Assembly (NCBI GenBank): GCA_047967505.1
Contig: CM106538.1
Direction: 5' to 3' (one strand)
Source of the DNA: Dipteris shenzhenensis
Taxonomy: Eukaryota > Polypodiophyta > Polypodiopsida > Gleicheniales
DNA: 64,000 nt
The notes under the pieces: model-generated
Database searches by the model: none
Seen by the model: the letters and a program-made list of their open reading frames with translations, nothing else
Told to the model about the DNA's origin: nothing
Part shown: piece after piece, positions 23,001 through 35,624 of the stretch
Layout of the letters: each line of letters opens with the position of its first letter
Numbering within the stretch: position 1 is the stretch's first letter
Translations under genes and position numbers: made by a program

Positions 23001-24350
23001 TATTTTCAAAACTATTACAACACACATCAAAAACTACTAATTTTATTAAGTATACTCATTGCCATCATAAATGACATCACACTTCAAAAACTATTACATT
23101 TATTCAATACCAGTATGAATGGACAAGTTACAAGGAGGCTTCCATTTCTCAATCATTGATGTTCATTCGAGTCACCTTCTTACTATCTTCCCATTTAGTG
23201 TTTAAAAAAAAAGGTGACAACGATGTATTCTCAAATGTGCTTTAAGCTCCAACTACTTGTGACCTCAAGATATTGGATATCCCCATTGGGCATATGTACC
23301 TCTACCTCTGTGGTGTCCACTATATCACAATCCATACCATGATTATTTTTCCAATGTCTGTAAGCGTATCTCATGTAGCAAATACTCCACACTATTTGAT
23401 ATCTTATTACTATACTTTCTTTATTTAGTAAGTATACATTGAAAATGGTCTCCCTTTTGCAAACACTCCCTAACATCCCACATTGGATATAGAAGATTAA
23501 CAAGAAATTCATTTTCTAGGCCTTTGCATACCCACATGGTCTTTGTCTTGTGAATTACTTTCCTTACTATAATCTCTAAGGGTGGATGATTTCAAACCAT
23601 TTGTGAAGGTTTGGGGTCCATCCAGACACCTTGTATGGAGGTTCAAGTGAGATAATCTTTGGAACAATGCAACACAGTGATTATGATGAGATTTGTTTGT
23701 TAATGATGTAACTTTGAAGAGACAGCTAGTTCATAGTTTATTTTGTGTAGTTGTGTTTTTTTGTTTTATTTCATGGTTTGAAAACGTTGAAAAATTTGTT
23801 TGTTTTGTAGGAAATTCCATGAGAAATGAGTCTTTTTCACTCTTACTATCAATGGTTTTCTACAAAATATTGCTTGAAATAGATTTCAAGATGTTTGGGA
23901 GCATATAATTTGTTTTGAAGAAAGAACCATCAACTTCATCAATCCTAGAACACATTTGGCACCACTGGGAGGGACAAGTTTGATCACATTTTTCTTTCAA
24001 AGAATCTTGCTCCAAGAATCAAGTGCTATTCATTCATGTAGTTTTAGAATGTTTTTAGTTTTCAACTCAAATCAGGGTCTATCAGGGCAACTTGCATGGA
24101 GATTCAGGAGAGTAAACCTTTAGAACAATGCAAGACAATGAAAATAATGAGATTTTATGATGCAACTTTGAAGAAGCAGTTAATTTGTAGTTTGTTCTGG
24201 TAATTTTGTTGTTTTCTTTCAATACATGATTTAAAGAGGAAGAAAGATTTTTTTGTTTTAAAAGATACACTCTTACTATTGAGTTTTGTTATAGAAGACA
24301 GTTAGAAATATATTTGGAGTTGTTTGGAAGCATATAATTAGTATAGGAGA
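20065..24350. other. Unassigned host-like interval with weak minus-strand exon candidates
   Basis: Minus-strand ORFs at 22098-22553, 21657-21902, 21512-21700 and 23231-23512 are amphipathic and moderately acidic, with phrases such as EVQERLEAERAQKRQRLE and EVHMPNGDIQYLEV. They could be exons of a decayed gene or mobile element. I do not recognise them, and no start, end or full exon chain is convincing. Repeated TTACAACACA/TTCAAAAACTAT words lie at about 22900-23110. Confidence 0.3.
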
Positions 24351-24444
24351 CACTACTACACATGCATCCTATTGCGACGTTTACGTATCGATGATTAGCG
24401 CCCGCTTAGCGTTAATCGTCGGTATAAAAATTGGGTTTCGTAAA

Positions 24445-24566
24445 TCGTCGCTATATAGCGACTTTTGCCAAAGTCGCTATATAGCGACGTTATTAAAGGT
24501 CGCTATATAGCGACTTTTAAAAGTCGCTATATAGCGACACTGAGACAAAATATTATAGCGACGTTT
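24445..24566. repeat. Subterminal palindromic array, CACTA element 2 end B
   Basis: Four CGCTATATAGCG cores flanked by GT and AC, with spacers such as TTTTGCCAAA, followed by one decayed unit. Confidence 0.8.
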
Positions 24567-25225
24567 TACAGAGAGGTTTTTTTTTTTTTTTAGGCCTTAA
24601 AAATTATTTTTTTCCAATGACAAAATTTTTTAAATTTTCATACATGTTTGAGCTCATAGAGAATTAAAAAATGAGAGCATGTACATCAAGCCTTTGAAGC
24701 TCATATATTCATGTCCAAGTTTGAGATGAGAAAAATCAAATAAGAGCATTTACATCAACTGTTTCATCTTGAGCCAAGTCTAAGGTGCCAAGCAAGTCTA
24801 TCTCCAACTCTATACCGAGTTGATCTCCTATATCATCATCGTACTCTAGTATCGTACGTTCACCTAAAAGTATTTGATCATCTTCTTCAATAAAGCTTAA
24901 GTGTGGTGATTGATCTTGATGATTGTTGTCTTCCTCGTCAATATCATGATCTCCATCCTCCTCCCGTGCGATGTCATTATGCGCATCTTCCTCTTGCCTC
25001 ATATGGTGATCTACATCTTCTTCGCTAGATTCATCAATTGGATCCGGCATTGGTAGTGGCATCTCCATATCCACATCTCGATCTTCAAAAATCTGCTTAC
25101 TTCATGGTGCAACTTGGATCACGTACCACCATCTTGGATTAGAATGATCCGGATGAAAAACCACCTATATTGAAGATGAAAAATCACGTGCCAAATGTCG
25201 TCAATTATATATATATCAATGGACT

Positions 25226-25666
25226 TTAAAAACGAAAGCTTCGACTAATTAAATCATTAGTATGCACCTGCTCACAGTGCTCGGGAAGAACAAAAGTATC
25301 ACTTTCATTGGTCCAATGTTTGGTGGAGTCTATTGCAAAGAGACCGCTACTATCTTTTCTCATTGTCACATGGGGACCATTGTAAGTAGTTCTAAACCAT
25401 TTTACATCAAGAATGAAAATAGTAAATCGTTTGAAATCAATTTCATAGATGTCGCGTATGGTTCCACAATAATCCAACTGTGAGGAGAGAAGATTGGTAT
25501 CCGAAGCACTTGCTCGGCTATCTTGTGTGAAGTTAGCCATGACTCCACAATCATACGTGACTCTCTTTGAATTGATGCGTTCCACGCGAAAATGTCGTCC
25601 ATATGACCATAATGCATTGTACTTTTTGTAATGTAAAAGAGCATCATTAAAACAATGAAGATGCAC
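25226..25666 (-). pseudogene. DUF4216 segment of the CACTA transposase
   Basis: The open segment includes YDCGVMANF, LDYCGTIRDIYEIDF, LDVKWFRT and ESDTFVLPEHCEQV, matching the order of DUF4216 (YYG-I-EI-E-DY and V-LF-C-WF). It is followed, after a short intron and one TGA, by an acidic C-terminal tail ending at 24736. Confidence 0.85.
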
Positions 25667-25848
25667 CTATTTTATAGCATATATTGCCACAAATAATTAC
25701 TTAATTACGTCAAGAGATAAGAAACTCACATGCACCATACATCCAGATCCCGCTCGTGCTCGTTTATTGTCTCTCCATCACGTTCGGCTTTACGTACAGC
25801 TAGTTGTAGCCAATCAAGTGACATGTGAGTAGGGAGAAGAGCCAGATC

Positions 25849-26358
25849 TCATGGATATGGTTGTGATCGCCTGTACATTACTCTGAATCTCGTCCTTGCA
25901 TTTATTCTTTCTGCTTTGGCCACTTCATGTCTCTCAATCCACTTCTGCATCTCAGGGCTATTGAGGATACAAAACTTATTGAATTTCTCCATTTGCTCTT
26001 CGCTCATCTTTCTTTCAATCCCTTTTCCTTGGGGGACCTCGCCAATGATGCGATCATCATCCTTGTTGTGCCAAGCTTGCGGCATATCAGGATCCGTGGA
26101 TGCAAGAAACTCTGTGATATATACTAATGACTCTTGCACAAGCCATCCCTCTGCCATGCTTGCTTCTGGTCTTGCTCTTTGTCTTACAAACCCCTTTAAA
26201 GTTTTCATAAACCGCTCGAGAAAAAACATCCATCGATTATGAACGGTACCTGCTATAGCCACCTCATCAACTATGTGCACAAGCAAGTGGACTTGAGTTG
26301 TCATAATGCTTGAGGGAAAGTGCTTCTCAAGCAAGCATACGGCTTCGATGGATTCCAC
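25849..26358 (-). pseudogene. DUF4218 segment of the CACTA transposase
   Basis: This 169-codon open segment has the DUF4218 signature (LLEKHFPSSIMTTQVHLL, HIVDEVAIAGTVHNRWM, FLERFMKTLKGFVRQRARPE). The module normally follows Transposase_21 in plant CACTA transposases. Its function is not known. Confidence 0.9.
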
Positions 26359-26686
26359 CCTAGCCTTCTCGATGCTCGATATAGAGATCTCTTTTTGAGA
26401 TATCCACCTATTTCACATGTCCATGCATATGTAAGATATTTGAGATATCCACCTATTTCACATGTCCATGAAGAAAATACATAATGCGAATTGATAGTAA
26501 GCATACCTCACAATACCACAGATCTTGAATATAGCATTTCTAACATCTTCTTGTAAGCACCCTTTTATTGTAATTGGAAGGATGAACTATCAAAGCAACA
26601 ATGAAATCATGTCAACAATATAACATAATAATAATTATGCTAATGCATCACTATTATCGATACACTAATTCTACTTAGAATACCTG

Positions 26687-28051
26687 TCAGACCTTGTGCC
26701 AATCATGGGACTTGAGGCCACTAAGCTTATTGTCCTTTGAAAATGCTCCTTTCAAGCAACGCATGTACCCTGTCGGTGTTTGAAAAGAGGCAATGTCTGC
26801 CTTGATCGCTGCCTCCTCCCTCGTAGAGAGGATCCACGTTGCTGTCGGGAGGACAACTTTTCCTGAAGCATGCACTTGGGGCCACAAACGAGACATCCTA
26901 TTCATAGCACGCAAGTCTTCTCGCACTCCTCTCGAGTCCTTGGAACCAACCAAGTGTGCCCAAATGGTAGCCCCCACATTCTTAAAGATATGCATGGGAT
27001 CCAAGAGATGATTGATTTGTAACTGACCCCAATAAGGAAGCTCGTGAAAGATCGATAGCCTCTTCATACCAGGAGGAGGTTCCTCTCCATTCTCCCTCCA
27101 AGCTTGAATCCAATCACTTTCTTTCAAATATGATGGTGGTGGATCAAGCTGACCTCCACGTGCGAGATGGTCGAGCGGAAGGTATCGAGCATGACCTTCA
27201 TAAACATTTTTCCTCATATGTTTGGAGTAGCGTGCAAGCGATTTCAGAGCGGGTCCACAAATAGGACAAGCATGGTACCCACTTGTAACAAGTCCTGCAC
27301 ATGTGCATGAATATGTTAGTACAAGACATGCGTGCAAAAGAGAGTAAAAAAAGCATAATCCCTCATTGTACATGTAAAGACATAACCATGTACCTGCGCA
27401 CTCTCCATATCCTGGGTAGTCATGCATGGTCCACATCAAGATACCCCTGACCAAAATATCATTGGTATGCCTATGTTTTTTTCCTTGTACTTTCCTGGCA
27501 CAAGTAGTGCAAGCATGAGGTGTCCCTTTTTTATTGTTAGCCATGGTGGGATATTGTAATTCACCACGACTATGGGCCATGTCGACCAAGATGTCGAGCG
27601 TAACCCGAAAGGATTCATGCCGTCCATGGCTAGCCCAAGATGTAAGTTGCGTGGCTCTCTCGCAAAGTCCGGCCACTGATTATCTATGTGCTTCCAAGCT
27701 ACACAATCTGCGGGAATCCTCAATGTGTGATCAGTGGACCGATGAGATGCATGCCATGTCATCAACTCCGCTATGGATTTGCATCGAAACATGTGTTGTA
27801 TTCTTGCAATGATGGGAAAGTGTCTTAAGACCTTTACCGGTATCCTCTCACCCTACAAGTCATCTCTATATCGTTGTTCCCCACACTTTGGATAACTAGC
27901 CAAATCTCCACGCTCACGACGAAAGAGATTACAATCATTACGGCAAGCATGGATGGTATCATAATCCATACCCACCATTGTTAGCATTTTTTTCGCTTCA
28001 TCTCTTGATGCGGGCATGGTATTTGGTGCAGGCAACATCTTCTGGAGCAAC
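26687..28051 (-). pseudogene. Transposase_21 core segment of CACTA element 2
   Basis: This is the catalytic part of the transposase. A PAPNTMPASRDEAKKML lead is followed by IHACRNDC and YPKCGEQRYRDDL, a TAG at 27853-27855, then GERIPVKVLRHFP and LAMDGMNPFG. An intron of about 110 bp (donor after GYGECAG, acceptor before LVTSGYHACPICG) interrupts the core near 27300-27390. The last piece ends GLKSHDWHKV before another splice donor. Confidence 0.9.
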
Positions 28052-28940
28052 CTATGACAAAGCGCTATCCAAATGATGATTCTCAAAACAAACAATATCC
28101 AAATAATGAGTCAAATTAATGCAAGGGCTAACCTCATTAAGGCCGAGACACTTGTATCCGACCACCCATACTGTACTTGTAGATTCAAGATTGAGAGACA
28201 AGCACGTAGTTTAGACATCCTAGCACCCTCGTATAATTGTGTTGATTGCAACTCTTGCATTTTGACCTCAGACTCAGACATCACGTGTACGTGGGATGTA
28301 GTGCCCCTAAAAATGGAATCCATCATGTCGACCATACCCTCGTCGTCATCCGGGAGACTATAGTCTTGGGGAAAGTGAGAAGGTATATGTGTACCCTCGT
28401 CACCCTCCTCATCCTGTCATAAGCTCATTCGTGTAAATATAAGATCTTCGATTTCCAGGTATACAATAAGATTGCGAACTTAAATAGCTTTGACTTACCG
28501 ATGATCCATCAACATGTGCAACACCAACGGGGGGTACTGGTTCCGGCTCCTCCCCATACATCCGCAAGTGGCGCATGATAATACGACGTTGATGTTGTAC
28601 TTATCGCTTGCAATGAGTGCAATGACAATATAACCTCTCCGTAAGCCACTTCGTGCTCCCGGCCATTGGCGCATCATCGGATGAGCTTCCACTCGTCCCT
28701 TCCATCTACACTTATAAAACCACAACATAAGCATGAAGAGGAGATATTGACAATTATAAGCATAGCATGTTTAATTTGAGCTTCTCTTGAGGCCATATAA
28801 AAAGAATGACGTCGCTATATAGTAAGGATTGAAACAAAAAATCCTATATAGTAAGGCTATATAGTAAGAGCAGATATTGACAATTATAAGCATAGCATGT
28901 TTGAGCTTCACTGGAGGCCATATTAAAAAAATAAACAGTA

Positions 28941-29077
28941 AGCGTCGCTATATAGCGGCGCTCTGTTCCATCGCTATATAGCGACGTTTTTAATTTAAAA
29001 CGTCGCTATATAGCGATGCTTTAAATTAAAAATGCCGCTATATAGCGACGAATAAGCGTCGCTATATAGCGATGCTG
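28941..29077. repeat. Central palindromic array between the divergent CACTA genes
   Basis: Five CGCTATATAGCG-type units lie between the transposase start (28705) and the leader of the TNPA-like gene. Decayed units extend back to about 28811. Two copies of a GACAATTATAAGCATAGCATG block (28751 and 28877) show local duplication. Confidence 0.8.
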
Positions 29078-29099
29078 TGGGTTAAAACCCGAAACGCCG

Positions 29100-29713
29100 A
29101 AACGTGCGGCGTTTTGCTCAATCCATTCCTAATCTCTCAAGTAAGCAACCCAAAATCTCCTCCCACCTATTTTCGACGACCTCCCATCTATTCCAAGCAA
29201 CCTCCCACTCTATTTTCCACTCCTCACCCTTCTCCTACCTCTTGTACTCCCTCTCTCTCCTTTTTCCCTCTTTGGTTTCCAGAAAGAAAGTTCTTCAAGA
29301 GGTGAGTTTGTTTCAACAATGTAGGTTGTTTGTTTGTTAGCTTTGGTTTTGTGAGTGTTTCTACTTGTATTGCTAAAGTTGTAAACTAGTTTTCATGCTT
29401 GATTTTAAAGGATTGAAACAAAAAACGAGATTTCAAGAAAGAAAGAAAGAAAACTCACCTCTTCTTCCTGTATTTCTCTTCCTTCTCTTTCTCCTTATCT
29501 CCTCAATCTCCTCCTTTCCTTGTCTCCTCAATCTTCTCTTTCCTTGTCTCCTTTCAAGAAGTTGCTTTTGTGATCTCCTCTTTCCACTAACATCTTATTT
29601 GAAAAAATGGGTTGTTTTCTCTCTTTTGTAGGGCCAGTCCACTACACCGAGCGGGACATACTCTCTCTTTTGTGGGGCCAGTCCACTACCCCGAGCGGGA
29701 CATACTTTTACAG
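29100..29713 (+). other. Predicted non-coding leader exons of the TNPA-like gene
   Basis: Exon candidates are about 29100-29301 (followed by GTGAGT) and 29632-29713 (preceded by TTTTGTAG and followed by GTAAGTG). The second contains a 42-bp tandem duplication starting GGCCAGTCCACTAC. The next acceptor is TATGTTAG at 33773-33780, just before the ATG, making an intron of about 4.07 kb. This is inferred from splice motifs only. Confidence 0.5.
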
Positions 29714-30039
29714 GTAAGTGCTTCCTCTTCTTTCCATTTAATATTTTTGTTATTTGCATTGGCCTGCAGCTAGTGCCTTAAGCGCTAGCTGTAGTGATGG
29801 GCGTAGGAACCCTGTCTTCCCCTCTCTCTCTTTCCGTCTTCCCCCTTCTCTTTTTCTCCTTTTTCCCCCTTCTCTTTTTTCCCTCTTCTCTTATTCTCTC
29901 TTTCCCCCTTCTCTCTTTCCCCCTCTCTCTTTTCCCTTCTCTCTTTCCTTTCCCTCTTATTCTCTATTTCCTTTCCCTCTTATTCTCTTATGCTTATGCT
30001 TCTCTCATTCCCCCTTCTCTATTTCCCCCTTCTCTCATT

Positions 30040-33000
30040 TGTATAAGCTCTTTTTCTGCATGAGCATAAGCTCCTTCTCTATTTCTGCATGAGCATAAGC
30101 ATGAGCTTATGCGTAAGTTTCCGCATAAGCTTATGCAGAAATAGAGAATGAGAGAAGCTTATGCTTCTCTCATTCTCTTTTTCCGCATAAGCTCTTTCTC
30201 TTTTTCTGCATAAGCTCCTTCTCTTTTTCCGCATGAGCATAAGCTCCTTCTCTATTTCCGCATGAGCATAAGCATGAGCTTATGCTTATGCTTATGCTTA
30301 AGCATAAGCATAAGCATAAGCATAAGCTCATGCTTATGCTCATGCATGAGCATGAGCTTATGCGTAAGTTTCCGCATAAGCTTATGCGGAAATAGAGAAT
30401 GAGAGAAGCTTATGCTTCTCTCATTCTCTTTTTCTGCATAAGCTCTTTCTCTTTCTCCGCATGAGCATAAGCTCCTTCTCTTTTTCTGCATGAGCATGAG
30501 CATGAGCTTATGCTCATGCATGAGCATGAGCTTATGCGTAAGTTTCCGCATGAGCTTATGTGGAAATAGAGAATGAGAGAAGCTTATGCTTCTCTCATTC
30601 TCTTTTTCCGCCTAAGCTCCTTCTCTATTTCCGCATGAGCATAAGCTCCTTCTCTTTTTCCGCATGAGCATAAGCATGAGCTTATGCTTATGCTTATGCT
30701 CATGCATAAGCATAAGCATAAGCATAAGCTCATGCTTATGGTCATGCATGAGCATGAGCTTATGCGTAAGTTTCCGCATAAGCTCTTTCTCTTTTTCCGC
30801 ATAAGCTCCTTCTCTTTTTCCGCATGAGCATAAGCATGAGCTTATGCGTAAGTTTCCGCATAAGCTTATGCGGAAATAGAGAATGAGAGAAGCTTATGCT
30901 TCTCTCATTCTCTTTTTCCGCATAAGCTCCTTCTCTTTTTCCGCATAAGCTCCTTCTCTATTTTCGCATGAGCATAAGCTCCTTCTCTTTTTTCGCATGA
31001 GCATAAGCATGAGCTTATGCTTATGCTTAAGCTTAAGCATAAGCATAAGCATAAGCATAAGCATAAGCATAAGCTCATGCTTATGCTCATGCATGAGCAT
31101 GAGCTTACGCTTAAGTTTCCGCATAAGCTTATGCGGAAATAGAGAATGAGAGAAGGTTATGCTTCTCTCATTCTCATTTTCCGCATAAGCTCTTTCTCTT
31201 TTTCCGCATGAGCATAAGCTCCTTCTCTTTTTCCGCATGAGCATAAGCTCCTTCTCTTTTTTCGCATGAGAATAAGCATGAGCTTATGCTTATGCTTATG
31301 CTTAAGCATAAGCATAAGCATAAGCATAAGCTCATGCTTATGCTCATGCATGAGCATGAGCTTATGCTTAAGTTTCCGCATAAGCTTATGCGGAAATAGA
31401 GAATGAGAGAAGCTTATGCTTCTCTCATTCTCTTTTTCCGCATAAGCTCTTTCTCTTTTTCCGCATGAGCATAAGCTCCTTCTCTTTTTCCGCATGAGCA
31501 TAAGCATGAGCTTATGCGTAAGTTTTCGCATGAGCTTATGCCGAAATAGAGAATGAGAGAAGCTTATGCTTCTCTCATTCTCTTTTTCCACAGAAGCTCC
31601 TTCTCTATTTCCGCATGAGCATAAGCTCCTTCTCTTTTTCCGCATGAGCATAAGCATGAGCTTATGCTTATGCTTAAGCTCATGCATAAGCATAAGCATA
31701 AGCATAAGCTCATGCTTATGCTCATGCATGAGCATGAGCTTATGCGTAAGTTTCCGCATAAGCTTATGCGGAAATAGAGAATGAGAGAAGCTTGTGCTTC
31801 TCTCATTCTCTTTTTTTGCATAAGCTCCTTCTCTTTTTCCACATAAGCTCCTTCTCTTTTTCCGCATGAGCATGAGCTTATGCGTAAGTTTTTGCATAAG
31901 CTTATGCGGAAATAGAGAATGAGAGAAGCTTATGCTTCTCTCATTCTCTTTTTCCGCATAAGCTCCTTCTCTTTTTCCGCATAAGCTCCTTCTCTATTTC
32001 CGGATGAGCATAAGCTCCTTCTCTTTTTCCGCATGAGCATAAGCATGAGCTTATGCTTATGCTTATGCTTAAGCATAAGCATAAGCATAAGCATAAGCTC
32101 ATGCTTATGCTCATGCATGAGTATGAGCTTATGCTTACGTTTCCGCATAAGCTTATGTGGAAATAGAGAATGAGAGAAGCTTATGCTTCTCTCATTCTCT
32201 TTTTCCGCATAAGCTCTTTCTCTTTTTCCACATCAGCATAAGCTCCTTCTCTTTTTCTGCATGAGCATGAGCTTATGTGTAAGTTTCCGCATGAGCTTAT
32301 GCGGAAATAGAGAAGGAAAGAAGCTTATGCTTCTCTCATTCTCTTTTTCCGCATAAGCTCCTTCTCTATTTCCGCATGAGCATAAGCTCCTTCTCTTTTT
32401 CCACATGAGCATAAGCATGAGCTTATGCTTATGCTTATGCTCATGCATAAGCATAAGCATAAGCATAAGCTCATGCTTATGCTCATGCATGAGCATGAGC
32501 TTATGCTTAAGTTTCCGCATAAGCTTATGCGAAAATAGAGAATGAGAGAAGCTTATGCTTCTCTCATTCTCTTTTTCCGCATAAGCTCTTTCTCTTTTTC
32601 CGCATGAGCATAAGCTCCTTCTCTTTTTCCGCATGAGCATGAGCTTATGCGTAAGTTTCCGCATAAGCTTATGCAGAAATAGAGAATGAGAGAAGCTTAT
32701 GCTTCTCTCATTCTCTTTTTCTGCATAAGCTCCTTTTTTTCCGCATAAGCTCCTCTTTCTCTTTTTATGCCATGCTTATGCTCATGCATGAGCATGAGCT
32801 TATGCTTAAGTTTCTGCATAAGCTTATGCGAAAATAGAGAATGAGAGAAGCTTATGCTTCTCTCATTCTCTATTTCCGCATTAGCTCCTTCTCTTTTTAT
32901 GCATAAGCTCCTTCTCTTTTTCCGCATAAGCTCCTCCTTCTCTTTTTATGCATAAGCTCCTTCTCTATTTCCGCATAAGCTCCTTCTCTTTTTCCGCATA

Positions 33001-33480
33001 AGAAGCTTATGCGGAAATAGAGAATGAGAGAAGCTTATGTGGAAATAGAGAACGAGAGAAGCTTATGCGGAAATAGAGAATGAAATAAGCTTTTGCATGA
33101 GCATATGCGGAAACATGAGCATAAGCTCATGCTCACCCATGAGCATAAGCATAAGCTCATGCGGAAAAAGAGAAGGAGCTTATGCAGAAATAGAGAATGA
33201 GTTTCCGCATAAGCTTCTCTCCTTCTCTTTTTCTGCATAAGCTCCTTCTCTTTTTCCGCATGAGCATAAGCATGCGGAAACTCATTCTCTATTTTATGCA
33301 TAAGCTCCTTCTCTATTTCCGATGCCTATGCTTAAGCATAAGCATAAGCATAAGCTGATGCTTATGCTCATGCATGAGCATGAGCTTATGCTTAAGTTTC
33401 CGCATAAGCTCATGCTTATGCGTGAGCTTATGCGGAAATAGAGAATGAGAGAAGCATAAGCTCATTCTCTATTTCTGCAT
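30040..33480. repeat. Palindromic GCATAAGC satellite, element 2 copy
   Basis: About 3.4 kb of the same words as 16320-18172, with repeated long inverted units pairing GAATGAGAGAAGC and GCTTCTCTCATTC around GCATAAGC. CT-rich lead-in sequence precedes and follows it (29815-30020, 33480-33710). It occupies the predicted leader intron. Long ORFs on both strands are artefacts of the repeat. Confidence 0.92.
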
Positions 33481-33782
33481 AAGCTCATTCTCTATTTCCC
33501 ACTCTATTTCCCCCTTCTCTCATTTCCCCCTTCTCTCCTTCTCTATTTTCCCTCATCTCTTTCCCCTTCTCTGTTTCCCTCTTCTCTCATTCTCTATTTC
33601 CTCATTCTCATTCTTTTCTTTCCTTTACATCTTCTTTCCCTCTTATCTTTCCCTCTTCTTTCCCTCTTTCCTTTCCCTCTTCTTTCCTTTCCCTCTTCTT
33701 TCTTCTTGCCTATGCCTATGCCTATGAGAATGCTCATGTTTCTTTTTTGTTTTCTGTTTTCATGTTTGTGTCTATGTTAGAC

Positions 33783-35359
33783 ATGGGATCACGTCGCTCA
33801 TCCGACGAGTACGGACAGCCTCGCAGGAGGAGAGCTCACGATCTATATGCTCCAGAGGACTTTGATTCCTTTCAGGCGACTACCCCGAGGACTACCCCTG
33901 GTCCGACTCCTCTCGGTCCTAGCACTGTGACTACCCCTGGTCCGACCCCTCTTCCACATAGCACTGCGACTACCCCTCAGGGAACTCCTTTGCTAGCTGC
34001 GCATGGCTTTGTCAGGACTCCCGATGAGTTTGTAGCGCAGATGAGTGATGACGAGGCAGCGAGATTCTTCTCTCTGCTCTCTCAGAGAACCTCCGCAATT
34101 CCTTCCCCTACACCGACGGGTGGACGTACTACCCAGCCATCCCCTTGTGCCCCTTCGACCGCGGGATCATCACCTGCGCATGCCTCCCGCAAGGGAAGGA
34201 AGAGTAGGATGGGCGGCTCATGTTGTGCTGACTCAGGAGATGTAGACGAGTCAGCACACTCACGCTCCTTTAGTCTCCACTTGGTCCGGAGACACAGTAT
34301 CAGTCAGGTCCCTTTCCCTCTCCTACTCCCACTGCTACTCCTCGATCCGGAAGCAGTCGTGCGGCTTCCACTCCTTCAGACTCTGCTACCGTCAGTCCCC
34401 CTTACTCATCAGGGGATCTCTCCTATCAAATCACATCTGCCGGAGAGATAATAGAAGACAAAAAGGGCAAAGCAGTGATGGCCGCCATGAGGAGGTTGAT
34501 GAGTCATCACTTCAAGAGCGGCATAAATATCGATTGGCGGTATCAAGATGCCCAAAAGAAGCAAGCGGTGATCGATGAGTTAAAACAGAGATACCCTAAT
34601 GCGCCAAATGTGGAGTTTAATAACAATTATATGCTCGAGCGCATGGGTTTGGTGCTAAAGCATCGCAGATCAACCTTGCGTACTTCCATTACAAAGGGGT
34701 TGGCTAAACCCAGCTGGGCAGACAAAGCTGATTGGAAGTACTTCAAGAAGCAACATAGGGACCATCCCGAAATGTTCGAGGGTCAGAGGAGGGCTGCGAA
34801 GAGACGGCTGGACGTCGTAGGTACTTCGCACTTTGGTGCAGGCAGACGGTATGCGTTGAGGCAACTGTGGTAAGTCTACTTATTCCCATTTAATGTATTG
34901 TTCTATTTGTTTTACTTACATATTACATGCACTTTAGCTAACTCTAACTCTCGTAAATTGGATCCACAGCAAGGTGCGATGGGTCATCTTCCTACGGATG
35001 CAGAGACGCAGTGCACATTTCGGATAGGAACAAAGCCGTGGTTCATTGAGCAAGAGGCAATGGGAGCGACAGTCGATTGGGCTGAGGTGGCTGCTCGCAC
35101 GGTATAAGTTTACTCCTACTTGTAATCTCACTTTTTAATTTAAGTTCCAATCTAATTTTCAATTTATATAGTTCACTCTTAGGGTCAAAGCTCAAGCGTC
35201 CCATCATCGAAGACGAGCGATCAACAGGGGCAAGGATCAGACGCAGGTGCCAAGGACGAGGGAGAAGACGCAGGTGTCGGGGACGAGGGAGAAGACGCAG
35301 GTGTCGAGGACCAAGGAACAGGCCAACAAGATGAAGATGATTCGGATTCGGATGAGTAG
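33783..35359 (+). pseudogene. TNPA-like second gene of CACTA element 2 (three coding exons, one frameshift)
   Basis: Coding starts at 33783 (MGSRRSSDEYGQP) right after a TATGTTAG acceptor. Exons are 33783-34869, 34970-35101 and 35183-35359. The exon 2 to exon 3 junction is in phase and leads to an acidic end (EDDSDSDE) with TAG at 35357-35359. A one-base deletion near 34273 breaks exon 1. The element 1 copy keeps that base (FRSPLGPETQYQ). Composition and layout are as in the copy at 14406-16023: Thr/Pro-rich N-terminus, a basic and aromatic middle and an acidic C-terminus. It is probably the subterminal-repeat-binding partner of the transposase, inferred from family architecture. Confidence 0.78.
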
Positions 35360-35556
35360 TGGTAGTAGCATTTTGTATATCCACTCGTTTCAGCAATTTT
35401 GTATCACCCTTTCACAGGGTAATTTTGTTACAAACACAGTTGTATATGTATATGCATCTCTTCCTCATCGTTCACAAGAACAATTTTGTATCACCCTGCA
35501 AGCAAGGGAAATTTTGTTATAAAAAACTTTCTTTTGTAATTACCAAAAAAAAAAAG

Positions 35557-35610
35557 GATTAGTGGGGCTAAACAGGGCCAAAAGGAAGCCCTGTTTAGCC
35601 CCACTAACCC
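35557..35610. repeat. 18-bp stem hairpin near end A of CACTA element 2
   Basis: AGTGGGGCTAAACAGGGC pairs perfectly with GCCCTGTTTAGCCCCACT across a 9-base loop, with an A-run before it and a T-run after it. It lies about 200 bp after the TNPA-like stop. The equivalent hairpin in element 1 was the Copia-A target. Confidence 0.85.
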
Positions 35611-35624
35611 TTTTTTTTTACTTC

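Larger units (their letters stand above)
24736..28705 (-). pseudogene. CACTA transposase (TNP2/Transposase_21, DUF4218, DUF4216), decayed multi-exon gene
   Basis: The predicted start is 28705 (MEGTSGSSSD). Exon 1 (28499-28705) carries the N-terminal CHCTHC motif and ends in a GTAAGT donor. Exon 2 (28133-28413) and exon 3 (from 28051) follow with proper splice ends. The core shows IHACRNDCNLFRRE, MDGMNPFG, STWPIVVVNYNIPPW, HDYPGYGE, YHACPICG and DPMHIFKNV, all hallmarks of TNP2-type DDE transposases. DUF4218 and DUF4216 modules and an acidic tail complete it. Lesions are a TAA within exon 1, TAG at 27853-27855, a frameshift near 27480, and a TGA near 25105 between DUF4216 and the tail. The protein would cut and join at CACTA ends in the nucleus. 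This copy is inactive. Confidence 0.92.

Noticed and set aside
30252-33301. ORFs up to 246 codons within the second satellite
   Set aside because: Same repeat artefact, with no conserved start, end or domain.
35557-35619. Hairpin plus T-run as a bacterial-type terminator
   Set aside because: The host is a plant nuclear genome and the hairpin belongs to a CACTA element. A terminator role is not supported.
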